DNA from: Taibaiella helva
GTDB lineage: Bacteria > Bacteroidota > Bacteroidia > Chitinophagales > Chitinophagaceae
Length of the DNA: 64,000 bases
Direction of reading: 5' to 3'
Assembly: GCF_003545695.1 (NCBI RefSeq)
Contig: NZ_QUZZ01000003.1
Location: 248,001-312,000, forward strand
Part shown: one piece after another, positions 16,694-26,468 of the stretch
How the letters are laid out: each line of letters begins with the position of its first letter
Position numbering within the stretch: position 1 is the first letter of the stretch
Made by a program: the position numbers and the translations under genes
Notes under the pieces: model-generated
Seen by the model: the letters and a program-made list of their open reading frames with translations, nothing else
What the model was told of the DNA's origin: nothing
The model's database searches: none

Positions 16694-17086
16694 ATGACCA
16701 TCTTTTCCAAAATTATAGCCGGGGAAATCCCTTCTTACAAGATCGCCGAGAACGATCGTTTCTTCGCTTTCCTCGATATTTTCCCCTTAGCCAAGGGGCA
16801 TACCCTCGTGGTGCCCAAGATAGAGGTGGATAAAATATTTGACCTCGACGACGACCTGCTGGCCGAAGGCATTCTTTTTGCCAAAAAAATAGGCAAGGCG
16901 ATAGAGAAAGCTTTTGAATGCAACCGTTGCGGCATCAGCGTTGTGGGCCTGGAAGTGCCGCATGCTCATATTCACCTGATCCCGATCAAAGGCGTAGGCG
17001 ATATGAATTTTTCCCGGCCCAAGCTGCAATTAAGCGAGGAAGAGTTCAAAGCGGTACAGCAGCAGCTCGTTGCCGCCCTGGACTAA
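16694..17086 (+). CDS. HIT-family nucleotide hydrolase
   Basis: 130 residues from ATG 16694 (MTIFSKIIAGEIPSYKI), the canonical start of HIT proteins; the longer frame from 16649 adds non-conserved residues. The histidine triad is HAHIHLIP (HxHxHxx, ~97-104) and KGHTLVVPK precedes it. Members hydrolyse or transfer nucleotides from adenylylated or phosphoramidate substrates (Hint/PKCI branch). Its last four bases overlap the convergent pnuC stop. Confidence 0.9.
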   Translation: MTIFSKIIAGEIPSYKIAENDRFFAFLDIFPLAKGHTLVVPKIEVDKIFDLDDDLLAEGILFAKKIGKAIEKAFECNRCGISVVGLEVPHAHIHLIPIKGVGDMNFSRPKLQLSEEEFKAVQQQLVAALD

Positions 17087-17754
17087 GGCTGATCGGGGTA
17101 ACGGCCGGAAGGCGCCAGGTCCGGCAGTGAACTGTCCTGGTGCAACGCCGTTTCCTTCATGATCCGTTTCCAGCGGAAATAGCCCAGGACCGCAACGATG
17201 AAAAGGAAGACGGTCAGCAGCGACATCAGCGGCAGGTGCTTGTAAAACAGCAGCGGTATAGCGACGATATTGGAAATATTGAGCAATATCCAGTTCTCGA
17301 CTTTGCGCCGGGCCAGCAGCCACATGCCCGCCCAGGCCGTGGCTGACACGAAGGCATCCATAATCGGGACGGTAGAATCGGTAAATGTCTTGAGCGTAAA
17401 CAGGAGCAGCACGAAAGACACCACGCAGATACCGGCGACGATCCGCCAGTCGGAAGACGTGCAGGCTGAAATAGCCAGCTGCTCCGCTTTTTTATTCCGC
17501 TGTACCCATTTGTACCAGCCGTAAAAGCTCATGACGAGATAATACAGGCTCAGGACAGCCTCGGCATATAGCCCCGACCGGCCCATCAGCCAGATAGATA
17601 AACTGCAGGCTATGATACCAGAAGGGTAAAGCAGAACGTTATTCCTGTAGGACAGGAGCACTTCCATAACGCTGAACATAACGGCTACGATCTCCAGGGT
17701 AGAAATGGTCTGCCATTCCTGTGTGATATATTGTGCAATCAAGCTCCAATCCAT
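17083..17754 (-). CDS. pnuC: Nicotinamide riboside transporter PnuC
   Basis: 223 residues with about seven transmembrane helices. Conserved PnuC features include the N-terminal EIVAVMFSVMEVLLSYRNNVLLYPSGI segment, a WYKW stretch and the VENWILLNISN motif near 160. It carries nicotinamide riboside into the cell, which a NadR-type kinase traps as NMN; a NadR kinase-like protein is encoded at 42158-42700. Convergent with, and overlapping by four bases, the HIT gene. No riboswitch was recognised upstream. Confidence 0.9.
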   Translation of the reverse strand: MDWSLIAQYITQEWQTISTLEIVAVMFSVMEVLLSYRNNVLLYPSGIIACSLSIWLMGRSGLYAEAVLSLYYLVMSFYGWYKWVQRNKKAEQLAISACTSSDWRIVAGICVVSFVLLLFTLKTFTDSTVPIMDAFVSATAWAGMWLLARRKVENWILLNISNIVAIPLLFYKHLPLMSLLTVFLFIVAVLGYFRWKRIMKETALHQDSSLPDLAPSGRYPDQP

Positions 17755-17834
17755 GCTGCAAAAATACCGGTTACAGCGCTAAAACCCTATGACGGTCTGA
17801 CAGATGCCCTGCCCGGCTATTGGGGTATAATTCG

Positions 17835-17842
17835 TACCTTTG
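17835..17842 (+). promoter_or_regulatory. clpX -7 box
   Basis: TACCTTTG, exact TAnnTTTG match, 24 bases before the clpX ATG. No TTTG at -33 spacing. Confidence 0.55.
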
Positions 17843-17866
17843 TAAATTAAACAGGAATCAAGATTC

Positions 17867-19111
17867 ATGGCAAAACAAAATAATGCGAGGAAGTGTTCCT
17901 TCTGCGGTAAACCGGAAAGTCAGGCAGCCCTGCTGATCACCGGCATAGAAGGGAACATCTGCGACGAATGTGCGGAGCAGGCGCATCTGATGGTTACAGA
18001 TGCAAACGTGAAGCAGAAAAGCAGCTCCTCCAAATACGACGTCAAAAAGCATAAGGTTTATAAACCCAAAGAGATCAAATCGTTCCTCGACCAATACATC
18101 ATTGGACAGGACGATGCCAAGAAGGTTATGGCTGTGGCCATGTACAACCATTACAAGCGGCTGATGCATCCTGCCACTGAAGATGTCGAGATCGAAAAGT
18201 CCAACATCATTATGGTAGGAGAGACTGGTACCGGTAAAACGCTCCTGGCCAAAACCGTGGCCCGTATCCTGCAGGTGCCTTTCGCTATCGCCGATGCTAC
18301 GGTGTTTACCCAGGCCGGCTATGTAGGCGAAGATGTAGAGAGCATCCTGTCCCGCCTGCTTCAGGCCTGCGATTACGATGTGGCCGCTGCCGAAAAAGGT
18401 ATCGTTTATATCGATGAGATCGATAAAATAGGCCGTAAAAGCGATAACCCTTCTATTACCCGCGATGTGAGCGGCGAAGGCGTACAGCAGGCGCTGCTGA
18501 AGCTGCTGGAAGGCTCGGAAGTGCTGGTGCCTCCGCAAGGCGGCCGCAAGCACCCGGAACAAAAGCTGATCAAGGTCAATACACAGAATATCCTCTTTAT
18601 CTGCGGCGGCGCCTTTGAAGGTATCGACAAAATGATCGCACGCCGTATGGAAGCTTCGACTATCGGCTTTAAGAACGTTGACCAGAAAGATAAGCTGGAC
18701 CGTACCAACCTGTTGCAATATGTCAATCCCCAGGACCTGCGCACCTTCGGCCTTATTCCCGAGTTGCTGGGCCGTTTGCCGGTAGTCACCTATCTGAACC
18801 CGCTGGACAAGGAAACGCTGAAACGCATCCTTACCGAGCCGAAGAATGCCCTGATCCGCCAGTACAAGCGCCTGTTCGAATATGAGAACATCCGGCTGGA
18901 GGTAGACGATGCCGCATTAGACTATATGGTCGACAAGGCCTTTACCTATAAGTTGGGCGGCCGTGGCCTGAGGACCATCTGCGAGATGATCCTGACTGAT
19001 GCCATGTTCGAATTGCCCTCCGAAGAGCATTCCGACGTGTTCCACCTCAGCCTCGACTATGCTATGCAAAAGCTGGAAAGGGCCAAGCTGGAATACATGA
19101 AGGCCGCCTGA
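17867..19111 (+). CDS. clpX: ATP-dependent Clp protease ATP-binding subunit ClpX
   Basis: 414 residues. N-terminal C4 zinc-binding domain (CSFCGK...NICDEC, ~10-36) for adaptor binding, Walker A GETGTGKT (~123-130), pore loop GYVGED, Walker [12 protein letters not shown], the RKH loop (GGRKHPEQ), and sensor 2 GGRGLRTI. ClpX hexamers unfold tagged proteins and feed them to ClpP. The ClpP gene is not in the window. A small acidic protein gene follows 39 bases downstream with no terminator between, so the two are probably cotranscribed. Confidence 0.97.
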   Translation: MAKQNNARKCSFCGKPESQAALLITGIEGNICDECAEQAHLMVTDANVKQKSSSSKYDVKKHKVYKPKEIKSFLDQYIIGQDDAKKVMAVAMYNHYKRLMHPATEDVEIEKSNIIMVGETGTGKTLLAKTVARILQVPFAIADATVFTQAGYVGEDVESILSRLLQACDYDVAAAEKGIVYIDEIDKIGRKSDNPSITRDVSGEGVQQALLKLLEGSEVLVPPQGGRKHPEQKLIKVNTQNILFICGGAFEGIDKMIARRMEASTIGFKNVDQKDKLDRTNLLQYVNPQDLRTFGLIPELLGRLPVVTYLNPLDKETLKRILTEPKNALIRQYKRLFEYENIRLEVDDAALDYMVDKAFTYKLGGRGLRTICEMILTDAMFELPSEEHSDVFHLSLDYAMQKLERAKLEYMKAA

Positions 19112-19150
19112 CCGAAACAAAAACATTTATCCTAAAAATACCGCGTTAAC

Positions 19151-19396
19151 ATGCAGGAACTGATCAATGAGCTGGTTGAAAAAGCCAACCTGAGCCCGGA
19201 AGCTGCGGCCAAAGCCGTGGAGACCACTATCAATTTCGTTAAATCCAAATTACCTCCCTTTTTGTCGGATAAGGTAGAAGACCTGATTGCCGGAAAATTC
19301 GACCTTGGGTCAATGTTTGGCGGCTTTGGCGGCGGCAGCGCTGCCGGCGATAGCCCGCTCGATAAGCTGAACGACATGTTCGGGGACAAAAAATAA
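19151..19396 (+). CDS. Small helical protein of unknown function downstream of clpX
   Basis: 81 residues. The first ~55 are amphipathic helices (MQELINELVEKANLSPEAAAKAV...LPPFLSDKVEDLIAGKFDLG), resembling small DUF2267/DUF2780-type proteins. The end is a Gly-rich linker (FGGFGGGSAAG) with a charged tail (DKLNDMFGDKK). No signal peptide. Clean codon use, close spacing to clpX and a good terminator after it make it a real gene. A link to ClpXP is suggested by position only. Confidence 0.7.
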   Translation: MQELINELVEKANLSPEAAAKAVETTINFVKSKLPPFLSDKVEDLIAGKFDLGSMFGGFGGGSAAGDSPLDKLNDMFGDKK

Positions 19397-19423
19397 GGCG
19401 AATACTTTTTTGTGTCTGTAATG

Positions 19424-19462
19424 AATAGGGCCGTAGCAACGCTGCGGCCCTATTCGATTTTA
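19424..19462 (+). terminator. Terminator of the clpX operon
   Basis: Stem AATAGGGCCG (19424-19433) / CGGCCCTATT (19445-19454), 11-base loop, then CGATTTTATT. Ends the clpX-small-protein transcript. Confidence 0.8.
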
Positions 19463-19575
19463 TTGTGTATAGACGTTGCATGCAACGTCTCCGGTGATCG
19501 TTGCAGATACCTGTTTTCATGTAACGATACTATATAATATCTACAGAAAACATCCTGGCAAATGAAATATCCCTT

Positions 19576-21045
19576 TTACAGGATCGGCGATAGCAAGCGG
19601 GCGACGTCGTCGATCAGTTCCTTCCACCAGGGGCGTTTGGCCCATTGTTCCGGCGACAGCTCCACGCTGAAGCCAATATCGGTATGGAAATTGCTGATCA
19701 GCTCGGCGCAGATCCGCTTGCTGTAGATAACAGCATTGATCTCGAAATTCATTTCGAAGCTGCGCCCGTCCATATTCGCGCTGCCTACGATGGAGAGGTT
19801 GTCGTCGATAGCAACGGTCTTGGCATGCACAAATCCCTTCTGGTAAAGGAAGATCCGTACACCGCAGGTCATCAGTTCGGCAAAATAAGACCGAGCCGCA
19901 GCGTTCACGATTCGTGAGTCGGAAATGCCCGGCAGCAGCAGCCGTACGTCTTTTCCGCTCAGGGCCGCCTTTTTCAGCGCATCATAAATGCTTTCGTTGG
20001 GGATAAAATAAGGCGAGGTAATATAGACCCGTTCCCTGGCCGAGACGATTGCCGTAAAGAAGCTCAGCATGATCGCAGAACTGGGATAATCGGGGCCGCC
20101 GGCGACGATCTGGATGAGGTCATCGTACCCCTCCTGCCGTTCAAACAGCGCGGGGAAAAATTGCCGGTCTACCTCCAGGGGCTCGTCTGCGCAGAAATTC
20201 CAGTTGGCAATGAAATGGTATTGCAGGTTGTTCACGGCCGGTCCTTCTATCATCACATGGGTGTCGCGCCAGTAAAGCTTTTCAGGGTTGCCATCGTTGA
20301 TATATTTGTCCGAGACATTGATGCCGCCGGTGAAGGCGACCTCCCCGTCTACGATAATGATCTTGCGGTGGTCGCGGTAATTAAGGCGGTTGGCCAGCAG
20401 GTAAAATTTAACCTCGTAAAAGGGGAAAGCCAATCCATTCGCTGCCCGCAGCGCAGCGATGGCGTCGTTACTCATTCCGTGGCTGCCGAAATCATCGTAG
20501 ATCAGGCGTACCGTCACGCCTTCCCTGGCTTTGCTTGCCAGCAGGTCCAGCAGCCGTTTGCCAATCTCGTCATCATCAAAAATATAGTACTCCAGGTGGA
20601 TAAAGCGGGTCGCTTTTTCAATAGCCTTGAACACTGCCTCAAATTTTTGCTCCCCGTTGATCAGTAACTTCACTTTATTGTAGGAGAGCGGCGCCCGGGA
20701 ATCCTTCAGCAACAGCCGGATCAGGTCCTCATTGCCGGCGATATTGGATGGCCGCTCTTCCAATATCTTCAGCGAAGCCGCTTCCAGGCGGTCCTGTATT
20801 TTGATAAACAGCGCTTCATCGGCTATGACCTTTTTGGAGAATAGCTTCCTGCGGCGATAATTGACGCCGAAGATAAAGTAGATCACTGCGCCTCCTACCG
20901 GGACCAGGAAGACCAGCAGTATATAGGCCATCGTCTTGGCCGAATTGCTGGTATCCATAATGATGCGGATGATGGTGAATACAGAGAGCAGCACTACGAA
21001 CACCAGGGACACCGTTGGATAATGTTTAAGAATCTGTTCCCACAT
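19576..21045 (-). CDS. cls: Cardiolipin synthase (phospholipase D family)
   Basis: 489 residues. Two N-terminal transmembrane helices (~15-60, with the ILLVFLVPVGGAVIYF segment), then two PLD catalytic HKD motifs: HRKIIIVDG...TGGIN (~230) and HAKTVAIDD...GSANMD (~405). It joins two phosphatidylglycerol molecules into cardiolipin at the inner membrane. The length and paired HKD motifs fit bacterial ClsA-type enzymes. Divergent from the sugar-dehydrogenase-like gene. Confidence 0.93.
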   Translation of the reverse strand: MWEQILKHYPTVSLVFVVLLSVFTIIRIIMDTSNSAKTMAYILLVFLVPVGGAVIYFIFGVNYRRRKLFSKKVIADEALFIKIQDRLEAASLKILEERPSNIAGNEDLIRLLLKDSRAPLSYNKVKLLINGEQKFEAVFKAIEKATRFIHLEYYIFDDDEIGKRLLDLLASKAREGVTVRLIYDDFGSHGMSNDAIAALRAANGLAFPFYEVKFYLLANRLNYRDHRKIIIVDGEVAFTGGINVSDKYINDGNPEKLYWRDTHVMIEGPAVNNLQYHFIANWNFCADEPLEVDRQFFPALFERQEGYDDLIQIVAGGPDYPSSAIMLSFFTAIVSARERVYITSPYFIPNESIYDALKKAALSGKDVRLLLPGISDSRIVNAAARSYFAELMTCGVRIFLYQKGFVHAKTVAIDDNLSIVGSANMDGRSFEMNFEINAVIYSKRICAELISNFHTDIGFSVELSPEQWAKRPWWKELIDDVARLLSPIL

Positions 21046-21149
21046 ATTTACAAAACAATACTTTCCCCTTATTTGTTAAGATCGTATATAAAGATAAACA
21101 TGCCCTGGAGAACTCGGGCATCGTCGCCGGAAATTTCAAAGATCAGATC

Positions 21150-22511
21150 ATGAAACGCTTGCTTTACGCTATATCGCTTGCCCTGCTGGGACCGCTTACC
21201 GGCCTGCAGGCACAGACCGGGCTTACGTCAAGGGTGGTTAAGGATAGCCTGTTCATCCCCTGGGAAATGGTTTACGGCCCTGACGATTACCTCTGGTTTA
21301 CCCAAAAGAATGGCTATATCTGCCGCCTCGATCCTGCGACAGGGCAAACCGACACGGTCTACCACGAAGGGCAGACGGTAATCAGGGGGGAAGGAGGGAT
21401 GTTGGGTATGGCCCTGGATCCCGCTTTTGCCGATAATCCCTACGTTTATGTTGCTTATGAGTATGAAGAAAGCGGCGATTACAAAGAAAGGGTGGTAAAG
21501 TATACTTATGCCAACAGCACGCTGCTGTCGCCCCAGGTGCTGCTGGACGATATTACCGGCGCCTCGATCCACAACGGTTGCCGCCTCGCCATTGTAGGCG
21601 ATAAGTTGTTTATCTCTACCGGCGATGCAGCCAATACGGCGCTGGCGCAAAATACCACAGCGATCAATGGCAAGATACTGCGCATCAATCTTGACGGCAG
21701 CATTCCTGCCGACAACCCATTGCCCGGCAGCCCGGTGTGGAGCTGGGGTCATCGCAATGCACAGGGCCTGGCGGCCTACAATGGCCTCCTGTATAGCTCG
21801 GAGCACGGACCTAACAATGATGATGAAGTAAATATCATTCTTAAAGGACGCAATTACGGCTGGCCGCAGGTGCAGGGATTTTGTGACCAGCCTGGTGAAA
21901 TGCAGTACTGCGCCGATTCGAATATCGTGGAGCCTTTGTATGCCTGGACTCCTACGCTGGCGGTTTCCGGTATGGCCTATTACAATCATCCTATGTTCCC
22001 CGGCTGGGCCAATTCCCTGTTGCTGACGACACTGAAGGACAGCAAGCTATACCGGCTGAGCCTTACCCCCGATGGCGACTCGATCGTCTCGGTGAGCATG
22101 GTCGATGCCGTCGACTTCGGCCGGCTACGGGCAATAGCAGTAGCGCCGGATGGCCGGGTATTCCTTTCTACCAGCAATTCCGATGCCTCCGGTACAGGAG
22201 CCCCTGCCGATAAGATCATTGAACTCTCCGATCCGGGAATGACGGCCATTTTCAGCACGCATCCGGAAAGCGATATGATGATGGTTTATCCCAACCCGGC
22301 TACCGATCTGCTCAGTATTGCTTTCTACGATGGTAAGCGTGTGGGGCAGCAATGGCAATATGTAGTAACCAACATGCAGGGGCAGGTATTCCAGGAAGAC
22401 CGGCTGGAATACAGCACGCTCCATGTGGGCGCCTTATACCCCGGGGTTTATTTCCTGAAGATGTGGAATGAAAAGAATGAGATGGCCTATAAGCGCTTCG
22501 TGAAGTGGTAG
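21150..22511 (+). CDS. Exported PQQ-dependent sugar dehydrogenase-like beta-propeller with T9SS type A sorting domain
   Basis: 453 residues. A signal peptide (to ...GLQAQ) precedes a six-bladed GSDH/soluble glucose dehydrogenase-type propeller: IPWEMVYGPDDYLWFTQKNGYICRL, EGGMLGMALDPAF, GKILRINLDGSIPADNP, WSWGHRNAQGLA and SSEHGPNNDDEVN are classic motifs of that family. The final ~75 residues (MVYPNPATDLLSIAF ... GVYFLKMWNEK) are a type A T9SS sorting domain, so the protein is exported across the outer membrane and probably anchored or released. Substrate (aldose or sorbosone-like) unknown; PQQ binding is by family inference. Confidence 0.88.
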   Translation: MKRLLYAISLALLGPLTGLQAQTGLTSRVVKDSLFIPWEMVYGPDDYLWFTQKNGYICRLDPATGQTDTVYHEGQTVIRGEGGMLGMALDPAFADNPYVYVAYEYEESGDYKERVVKYTYANSTLLSPQVLLDDITGASIHNGCRLAIVGDKLFISTGDAANTALAQNTTAINGKILRINLDGSIPADNPLPGSPVWSWGHRNAQGLAAYNGLLYSSEHGPNNDDEVNIILKGRNYGWPQVQGFCDQPGEMQYCADSNIVEPLYAWTPTLAVSGMAYYNHPMFPGWANSLLLTTLKDSKLYRLSLTPDGDSIVSVSMVDAVDFGRLRAIAVAPDGRVFLSTSNSDASGTGAPADKIIELSDPGMTAIFSTHPESDMMMVYPNPATDLLSIAFYDGKRVGQQWQYVVTNMQGQVFQEDRLEYSTLHVGALYPGVYFLKMWNEKNEMAYKRFVKW

Positions 22512-22512
22512 C

Positions 22513-24336
22513 TTATTTCAGCTGTTGCAGCGCGACCAGCTTTTTATAAGTGCCGTCGATCGCCATCAATTGCTGATGCGTGCCGCGTTCTACGATCTCG
22601 CCCTGGTTGAGCACGATGATCTCGTCGGCATGCTGCACTGTAGACAGCCTGTGCGCGATCACGATACAGGTACGGTTTTGCATCAGCTGGTTGATTGCGT
22701 CCTGCACGATCCGTTCCGATTCGGTATCGAGCGAAGAGGTAGCTTCGTCCAGGATCAGCACCGGCGGATTTTTCAATACGGCCCGGGCAATGGTAATGCG
22801 CTGGCGCTCGCCGCCGCTGAGCCTTGAGCCGCGGTCGCCTGCTATGGTTTCATAGCCTTCTTTCTTTTTCTGGATAAAGCTGTGGGCATTGGCTACTCTG
22901 GCTGCCTCCTCGATCTGCTCCTGCGTTGCGCCGCCTGTACCCAGGGTAATGTTATTGGCGATGGTGTCGTTGAACAGGATCGGTTCCTGGGATACCATGC
23001 CGATAAGCTTGCGCAGATCATATATTTTATACTCCCTCAGATCGACGCCGTCAAGTAATATCGAGCCAGAGCTCACATCATGAAAGCGCGGTATCAGATC
23101 GGCCATCGTGCTCTTTCCCGCACCGGAAGCGCCTACAAGAGCTACCGTTTTCCCTTTCTCTATGGTGAGGTTGATGTTGCGCAGGATCTCTTTGGCGCCA
23201 TAAGAAAAGCCTACATTCCTGAATTCGATGCTGCTGCTGAAGGTTTTGACCGGTTTGGCATCGGGGCGCTCGGTAATGGTGTTTTCCACGCTCATCAATT
23301 CCTGGATGCGATCGAGGGCCGCAGCACCTTTCTGCATGTTGTAAAAGGCCGAGGATAAGGCTTTCAACGGATTGATGATTTGGTAAAATAAGGTCAGGAA
23401 AAGAATGAAGAAGGGACCGGTAAGCGTGGTTTTGCCGGAAAAGATAAGATAGCCGCCATACCATAGGATCGCCGAAACCACCATAATGCCCAGGGTTTCG
23501 GACATTGGCGACCCGGCGTCCCGGCGCGCGGATATCTTGTTACGGATACGCAGCAGGGTGTTGTTGATATGCCGGAACCGCAGCTGCTGCTGTCTTTCGG
23601 CATTGAAGGCCTTGATCACACGCATACCCGAAAGGGTTTCGTCGACATTAGACAGCATTTCGCCTAATTGCTCCTGGGCCTCGTTGGATGGCCGTTTCAG
23701 CGATTTACCCACCTTGCCGATCACGAAACCGGCGAGAGGTAGAAAAAGCAGCAAGGACAGTGTCAGCACCGGACTGATGACCACCATTGTTGCCAGGGTG
23801 ATCAGTATGGTCAGCGGTTCACGGATGATTGTCTCGATTACGCTCATGACCGATACTTCTACTTCATTCACGTCATTGGTCATGCGGGAGATCAGGTCGC
23901 CTTTGCGTTCCTCGGTAAAGAAGCCGATGGGCAGCGCCAGCGTTTTGGCAAAGAGATCATCACGCAGCTGCCGCATTACAGTGTGCCGCAGGGGATTCAG
24001 GATCAGCTGGGAGCAATAGATGAAAAAGTTTTTCAGGATCGTTGCGAGAATGAGCAGCAACACGGCATAGGTGAGGGCCGTGAGCTTATTGTGCTCCTGT
24101 GCGATACCGTTAATGTAGTGCGTTATGGTGGCGACCAGGTTTGTGCCGGTCATCCCGCTTTGCTGCTCGCCGTTGAAGAGGACCTGCAACACTGGTACCA
24201 GCATCGTGAAAGAGAACAATGCAAAGACAACGGATAAAAGGCTGGTAAAAAAATATAGGAAGATCTTGCTCTTATAAGGGCTGAGATACCTGAGCAGTTT
24301 GGGAATGTTTTTCATTGTGTGCTGTTCCGATAACAA
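22513..24336 (-). CDS. MsbA-like ABC transporter (permease fused to ATPase)
   Basis: 607 residues (600 if it starts at the second Met, MKNIPKLLRYLSPYKSKI, which is the more usual beginning). Six transmembrane helices in ~20-320, then the nucleotide-binding domain: Walker A GASGAGKST, Q-loop VSQEPILF, signature LSGGERQR, Walker B VLILDEATSS, H-loop IAHRLST. Half-transporters like this act as homodimers and flip lipids or lipid A, or export drugs and peptides. Stops two bases from the convergent sugar-dehydrogenase-like gene. Lipid A flipping is the likely but unproven role. Confidence 0.9.
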   Translation of the reverse strand: MLSEQHTMKNIPKLLRYLSPYKSKIFLYFFTSLLSVVFALFSFTMLVPVLQVLFNGEQQSGMTGTNLVATITHYINGIAQEHNKLTALTYAVLLLILATILKNFFIYCSQLILNPLRHTVMRQLRDDLFAKTLALPIGFFTEERKGDLISRMTNDVNEVEVSVMSVIETIIREPLTILITLATMVVISPVLTLSLLLFLPLAGFVIGKVGKSLKRPSNEAQEQLGEMLSNVDETLSGMRVIKAFNAERQQQLRFRHINNTLLRIRNKISARRDAGSPMSETLGIMVVSAILWYGGYLIFSGKTTLTGPFFILFLTLFYQIINPLKALSSAFYNMQKGAAALDRIQELMSVENTITERPDAKPVKTFSSSIEFRNVGFSYGAKEILRNINLTIEKGKTVALVGASGAGKSTMADLIPRFHDVSSGSILLDGVDLREYKIYDLRKLIGMVSQEPILFNDTIANNITLGTGGATQEQIEEAARVANAHSFIQKKKEGYETIAGDRGSRLSGGERQRITIARAVLKNPPVLILDEATSSLDTESERIVQDAINQLMQNRTCIVIAHRLSTVQHADEIIVLNQGEIVERGTHQQLMAIDGTYKKLVALQQLK

Positions 24337-24409
24337 AAGCTGCTCTTTTAGGGCGGCCCTGTTTCTTTATCGGATAGATGCTTGTTTTATTGTGGCAAAG
24401 GTAGAACAA

Positions 24410-25474
24410 TTACCGGCTAAGCCCAATGCCTTCGCGGGTAGGGGCTGACGGACTCCGGAGAAAGCGCTTTTCGACCAGGTGCCAGGACAACAGCCCGGCC
24501 AGCCAACACAAGGGCAGGGAGGCCAGCAGCAGCATGAGCGGCTGCTGCGGCTGCAGCCACACGATCAGGGCCTGTTGCAGCGGGTAAGCATAAATATAGG
24601 TGCCGTAGGAAATGTCGCCGGTAAAACGGCTGAACTGCAGCGCCGGCATATAATGCAGCCCGAAGGCGATCACAGCGACGGCAAAGGCAGGTATCGTTAC
24701 GATCTCCATTCCCGGCTGCCGTACAAATAAGGTGAGCAGGAACAGCAGGCCGCTGAACAGGAGCAGCCGGCTCTTGTACCGCTGCAGAAAAGCGGGGAAC
24801 AGGGACAGCAGCGCGCCGGCAGTAAAATAGCTGCCCAGGCTGGCGACATATAAGAGAAACTTGGACCAGCCGCCGGAAAGCGGGAGCAGGCCATGATGTA
24901 ATACATAATAGCTGCACAGCAGCAGCAGGAATACGACAGGAAGGATACGTTTTTGCGCCGGGACGCTGGCGCGGAACAACAGGGAAAGCAGGCCGTAGCA
25001 CAGGATCTCGTAGCGTAATGTCCAAAGCGAGCCATTGACAGCCGTTTCCACATGATTGCTGAACACGCCTGGAAGCGTCTGGTGGCGTGGTAAGAGCAGG
25101 CTGTTGTCGAGTGCATACAACCAGGTATCCTTTTGACTGAAATAAGCTATGGGAGGCAGTGAGCTCACAGCAGGTCCCAGGACAAGCGTAGTGAACAGCA
25201 CGGCAATCAGCAGGCCGGGGAAGAGGCGTCGCAACCGTTTCCGGGCAAAGGAGAATAGCGTACGGCTGCGCCCCAGGCTTTGATGGATCAGGTAGCCGCT
25301 GATGACGAAAAAGCCGCAGACCCCGATCTCTGAAAACACCCTGCCCGAATGTGCATACAAAGGATCGCCTTCAATATGCCCCAGCAAAGCGTAAGCATGC
25401 GTCAGGATCACGAAGGAAGCGAACAGCAGGCGCAGAAAATCAAAATTGTTGTTATGAGCTGAAGTGGGTTGCAA
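24410..25474 (-). CDS. Acyltransferase family 3 membrane protein (OafA/YrhL-like)
   Basis: 354 residues with about ten transmembrane helices. Begins with NNFDFLRLLFASFVILTHAYAL, where the membrane His of the family is visible, and continues with the typical GVCGFFVISGYLIHQSLGR and RKRLRRLFPGL. Members transfer acyl groups (often acetyl) to surface sugars such as O-antigen or peptidoglycan. The reading frame has no ATG near the conserved beginning; a TTG at 25472-25474 is the best start. Same strand as the MsbA-like gene, 74 bases upstream of it. Confidence 0.85.
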   Translation of the reverse strand: MQPTSAHNNNFDFLRLLFASFVILTHAYALLGHIEGDPLYAHSGRVFSEIGVCGFFVISGYLIHQSLGRSRTLFSFARKRLRRLFPGLLIAVLFTTLVLGPAVSSLPPIAYFSQKDTWLYALDNSLLLPRHQTLPGVFSNHVETAVNGSLWTLRYEILCYGLLSLLFRASVPAQKRILPVVFLLLLCSYYVLHHGLLPLSGGWSKFLLYVASLGSYFTAGALLSLFPAFLQRYKSRLLLFSGLLFLLTLFVRQPGMEIVTIPAFAVAVIAFGLHYMPALQFSRFTGDISYGTYIYAYPLQQALIVWLQPQQPLMLLLASLPLCWLAGLLSWHLVEKRFLRSPSAPTREGIGLSR

Positions 25475-25536
25475 GACGATCGGTAAAAGGACGATGCTAA
25501 AAATAATCTTTTCCCGGTTGTTCCGGTACTTACCAT

Positions 25537-26322
25537 TTAAAAAATACGCTTGATCAGGCGTAGCTTATGGGTGCGCATCCGCAGCTGCTTGCTGATGATG
25601 CCGCCGTTGTCGATCGGATCGATCACCACACAGCCGCTGGTCTCCGTGGCATGGATAATAGTGTGATCATTGAGCAGAATGCCTACATGAGTGATGCGCC
25701 CTTCTTCATTATCAAAAAAAGCGAGGTCGCCGCAACGGGCTTCCTGGAGGAAGTCGACCGTCTCGCCGATCAGCGCCTGCTGGGAGGCATCGCGGGGAAT
25801 ACGGCTGTTCATCAGCTTGTACACTACCTGTGTGAGTCCAGAGCAATCGATCCCCATCAGCGAACGGCCGCCCCATTGGTAAGGGCTGCCCATAAAAAGC
25901 TTGCTGTAAGCTTTTATGCCCTCGGGTGACGCTTCTATTTGCTTCAGCGCGATCTTCCTTCCCTTAAATTGAAAAGCTTTGCTGCCCCATTGGATATCGC
26001 GCCGCTTCATCAGGAAGAGGCTGCTGCCGGGGCTCAGCAGGAATTGTCCCTGCTCTACTCCGACCAGGTCGCTAATGCCCGTATTGTAGTAGTGGAGCGG
26101 CTTGCGGTACTCCTTGTAGGTGATGATGGCTACCTGTCCCTTTTTGACCCAGCCCTCATAGTCATCCCACTCGCAACGTACCTGCAGCCAGCCATTCTTT
26201 TCTTCCGCCAGCACCTCCATACGCTCGCCGAACAGCAGCTGCGACACCTGTTCGGCCCGATGAGCGGGCTCTGCCCGCAAGGGCATCACAGATACGGCGC
26301 AAACAGCATAAGCAAGTGTCAT
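25537..26322 (-). CDS. NlpC/P60 (C40) cysteine peptidase with SH3 domains
   Basis: 261 residues. Two N-terminal bacterial SH3-like modules (~1-125; EVLAEEKNGWLQVRC, GYEGWVKKG-like pattern), then the NlpC/P60 domain (~140-250): catalytic Cys in GIDCSGLTQVVY, His in RITHVGILL and the third polar residue in HTIIHATE. Such YkfC-like enzymes cleave D-gamma-glutamyl-meso-diaminopimelate bonds in cell-wall peptides. The N-terminus (MTLAYAVCAVSVMPLRAEP) lacks a clear signal peptide, so a cytoplasmic muropeptide-recycling role is possible. Stands alone between the acyltransferase and hemD. Confidence 0.88.
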   Translation of the reverse strand: MTLAYAVCAVSVMPLRAEPAHRAEQVSQLLFGERMEVLAEEKNGWLQVRCEWDDYEGWVKKGQVAIITYKEYRKPLHYYNTGISDLVGVEQGQFLLSPGSSLFLMKRRDIQWGSKAFQFKGRKIALKQIEASPEGIKAYSKLFMGSPYQWGGRSLMGIDCSGLTQVVYKLMNSRIPRDASQQALIGETVDFLQEARCGDLAFFDNEEGRITHVGILLNDHTIIHATETSGCVVIDPIDNGGIISKQLRMRTHKLRLIKRIF

Positions 26323-26389
26323 GAATCAGGAACGGGGAACGGTTTCCGGGCTTTGGCCTGCAAGATACCGATTCAGCCGCATGGTATAC

Positions 26390-26435
26390 GTAAAAAAACA
26401 AAAATAAAGGGCCGTAATATTTCATTACAGCCCTT
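26390..26435 (-). terminator. Terminator of the DUF4271-hemD unit
   Basis: Stem AAAGGGCCGTAAT (26406-26418) / ATTACAGCCCTT (26424-26435), with one G-T/mismatch position. On the minus strand it is followed by TTTATTTTTGTTTTTTT. A second short hairpin CATAGC/GCTATG lies at ~26449-26466 just before it. Confidence 0.8.
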
Positions 26436-26468
26436 CCGTATGTTCAGTCATAGCTTCCAGGCTATGGT

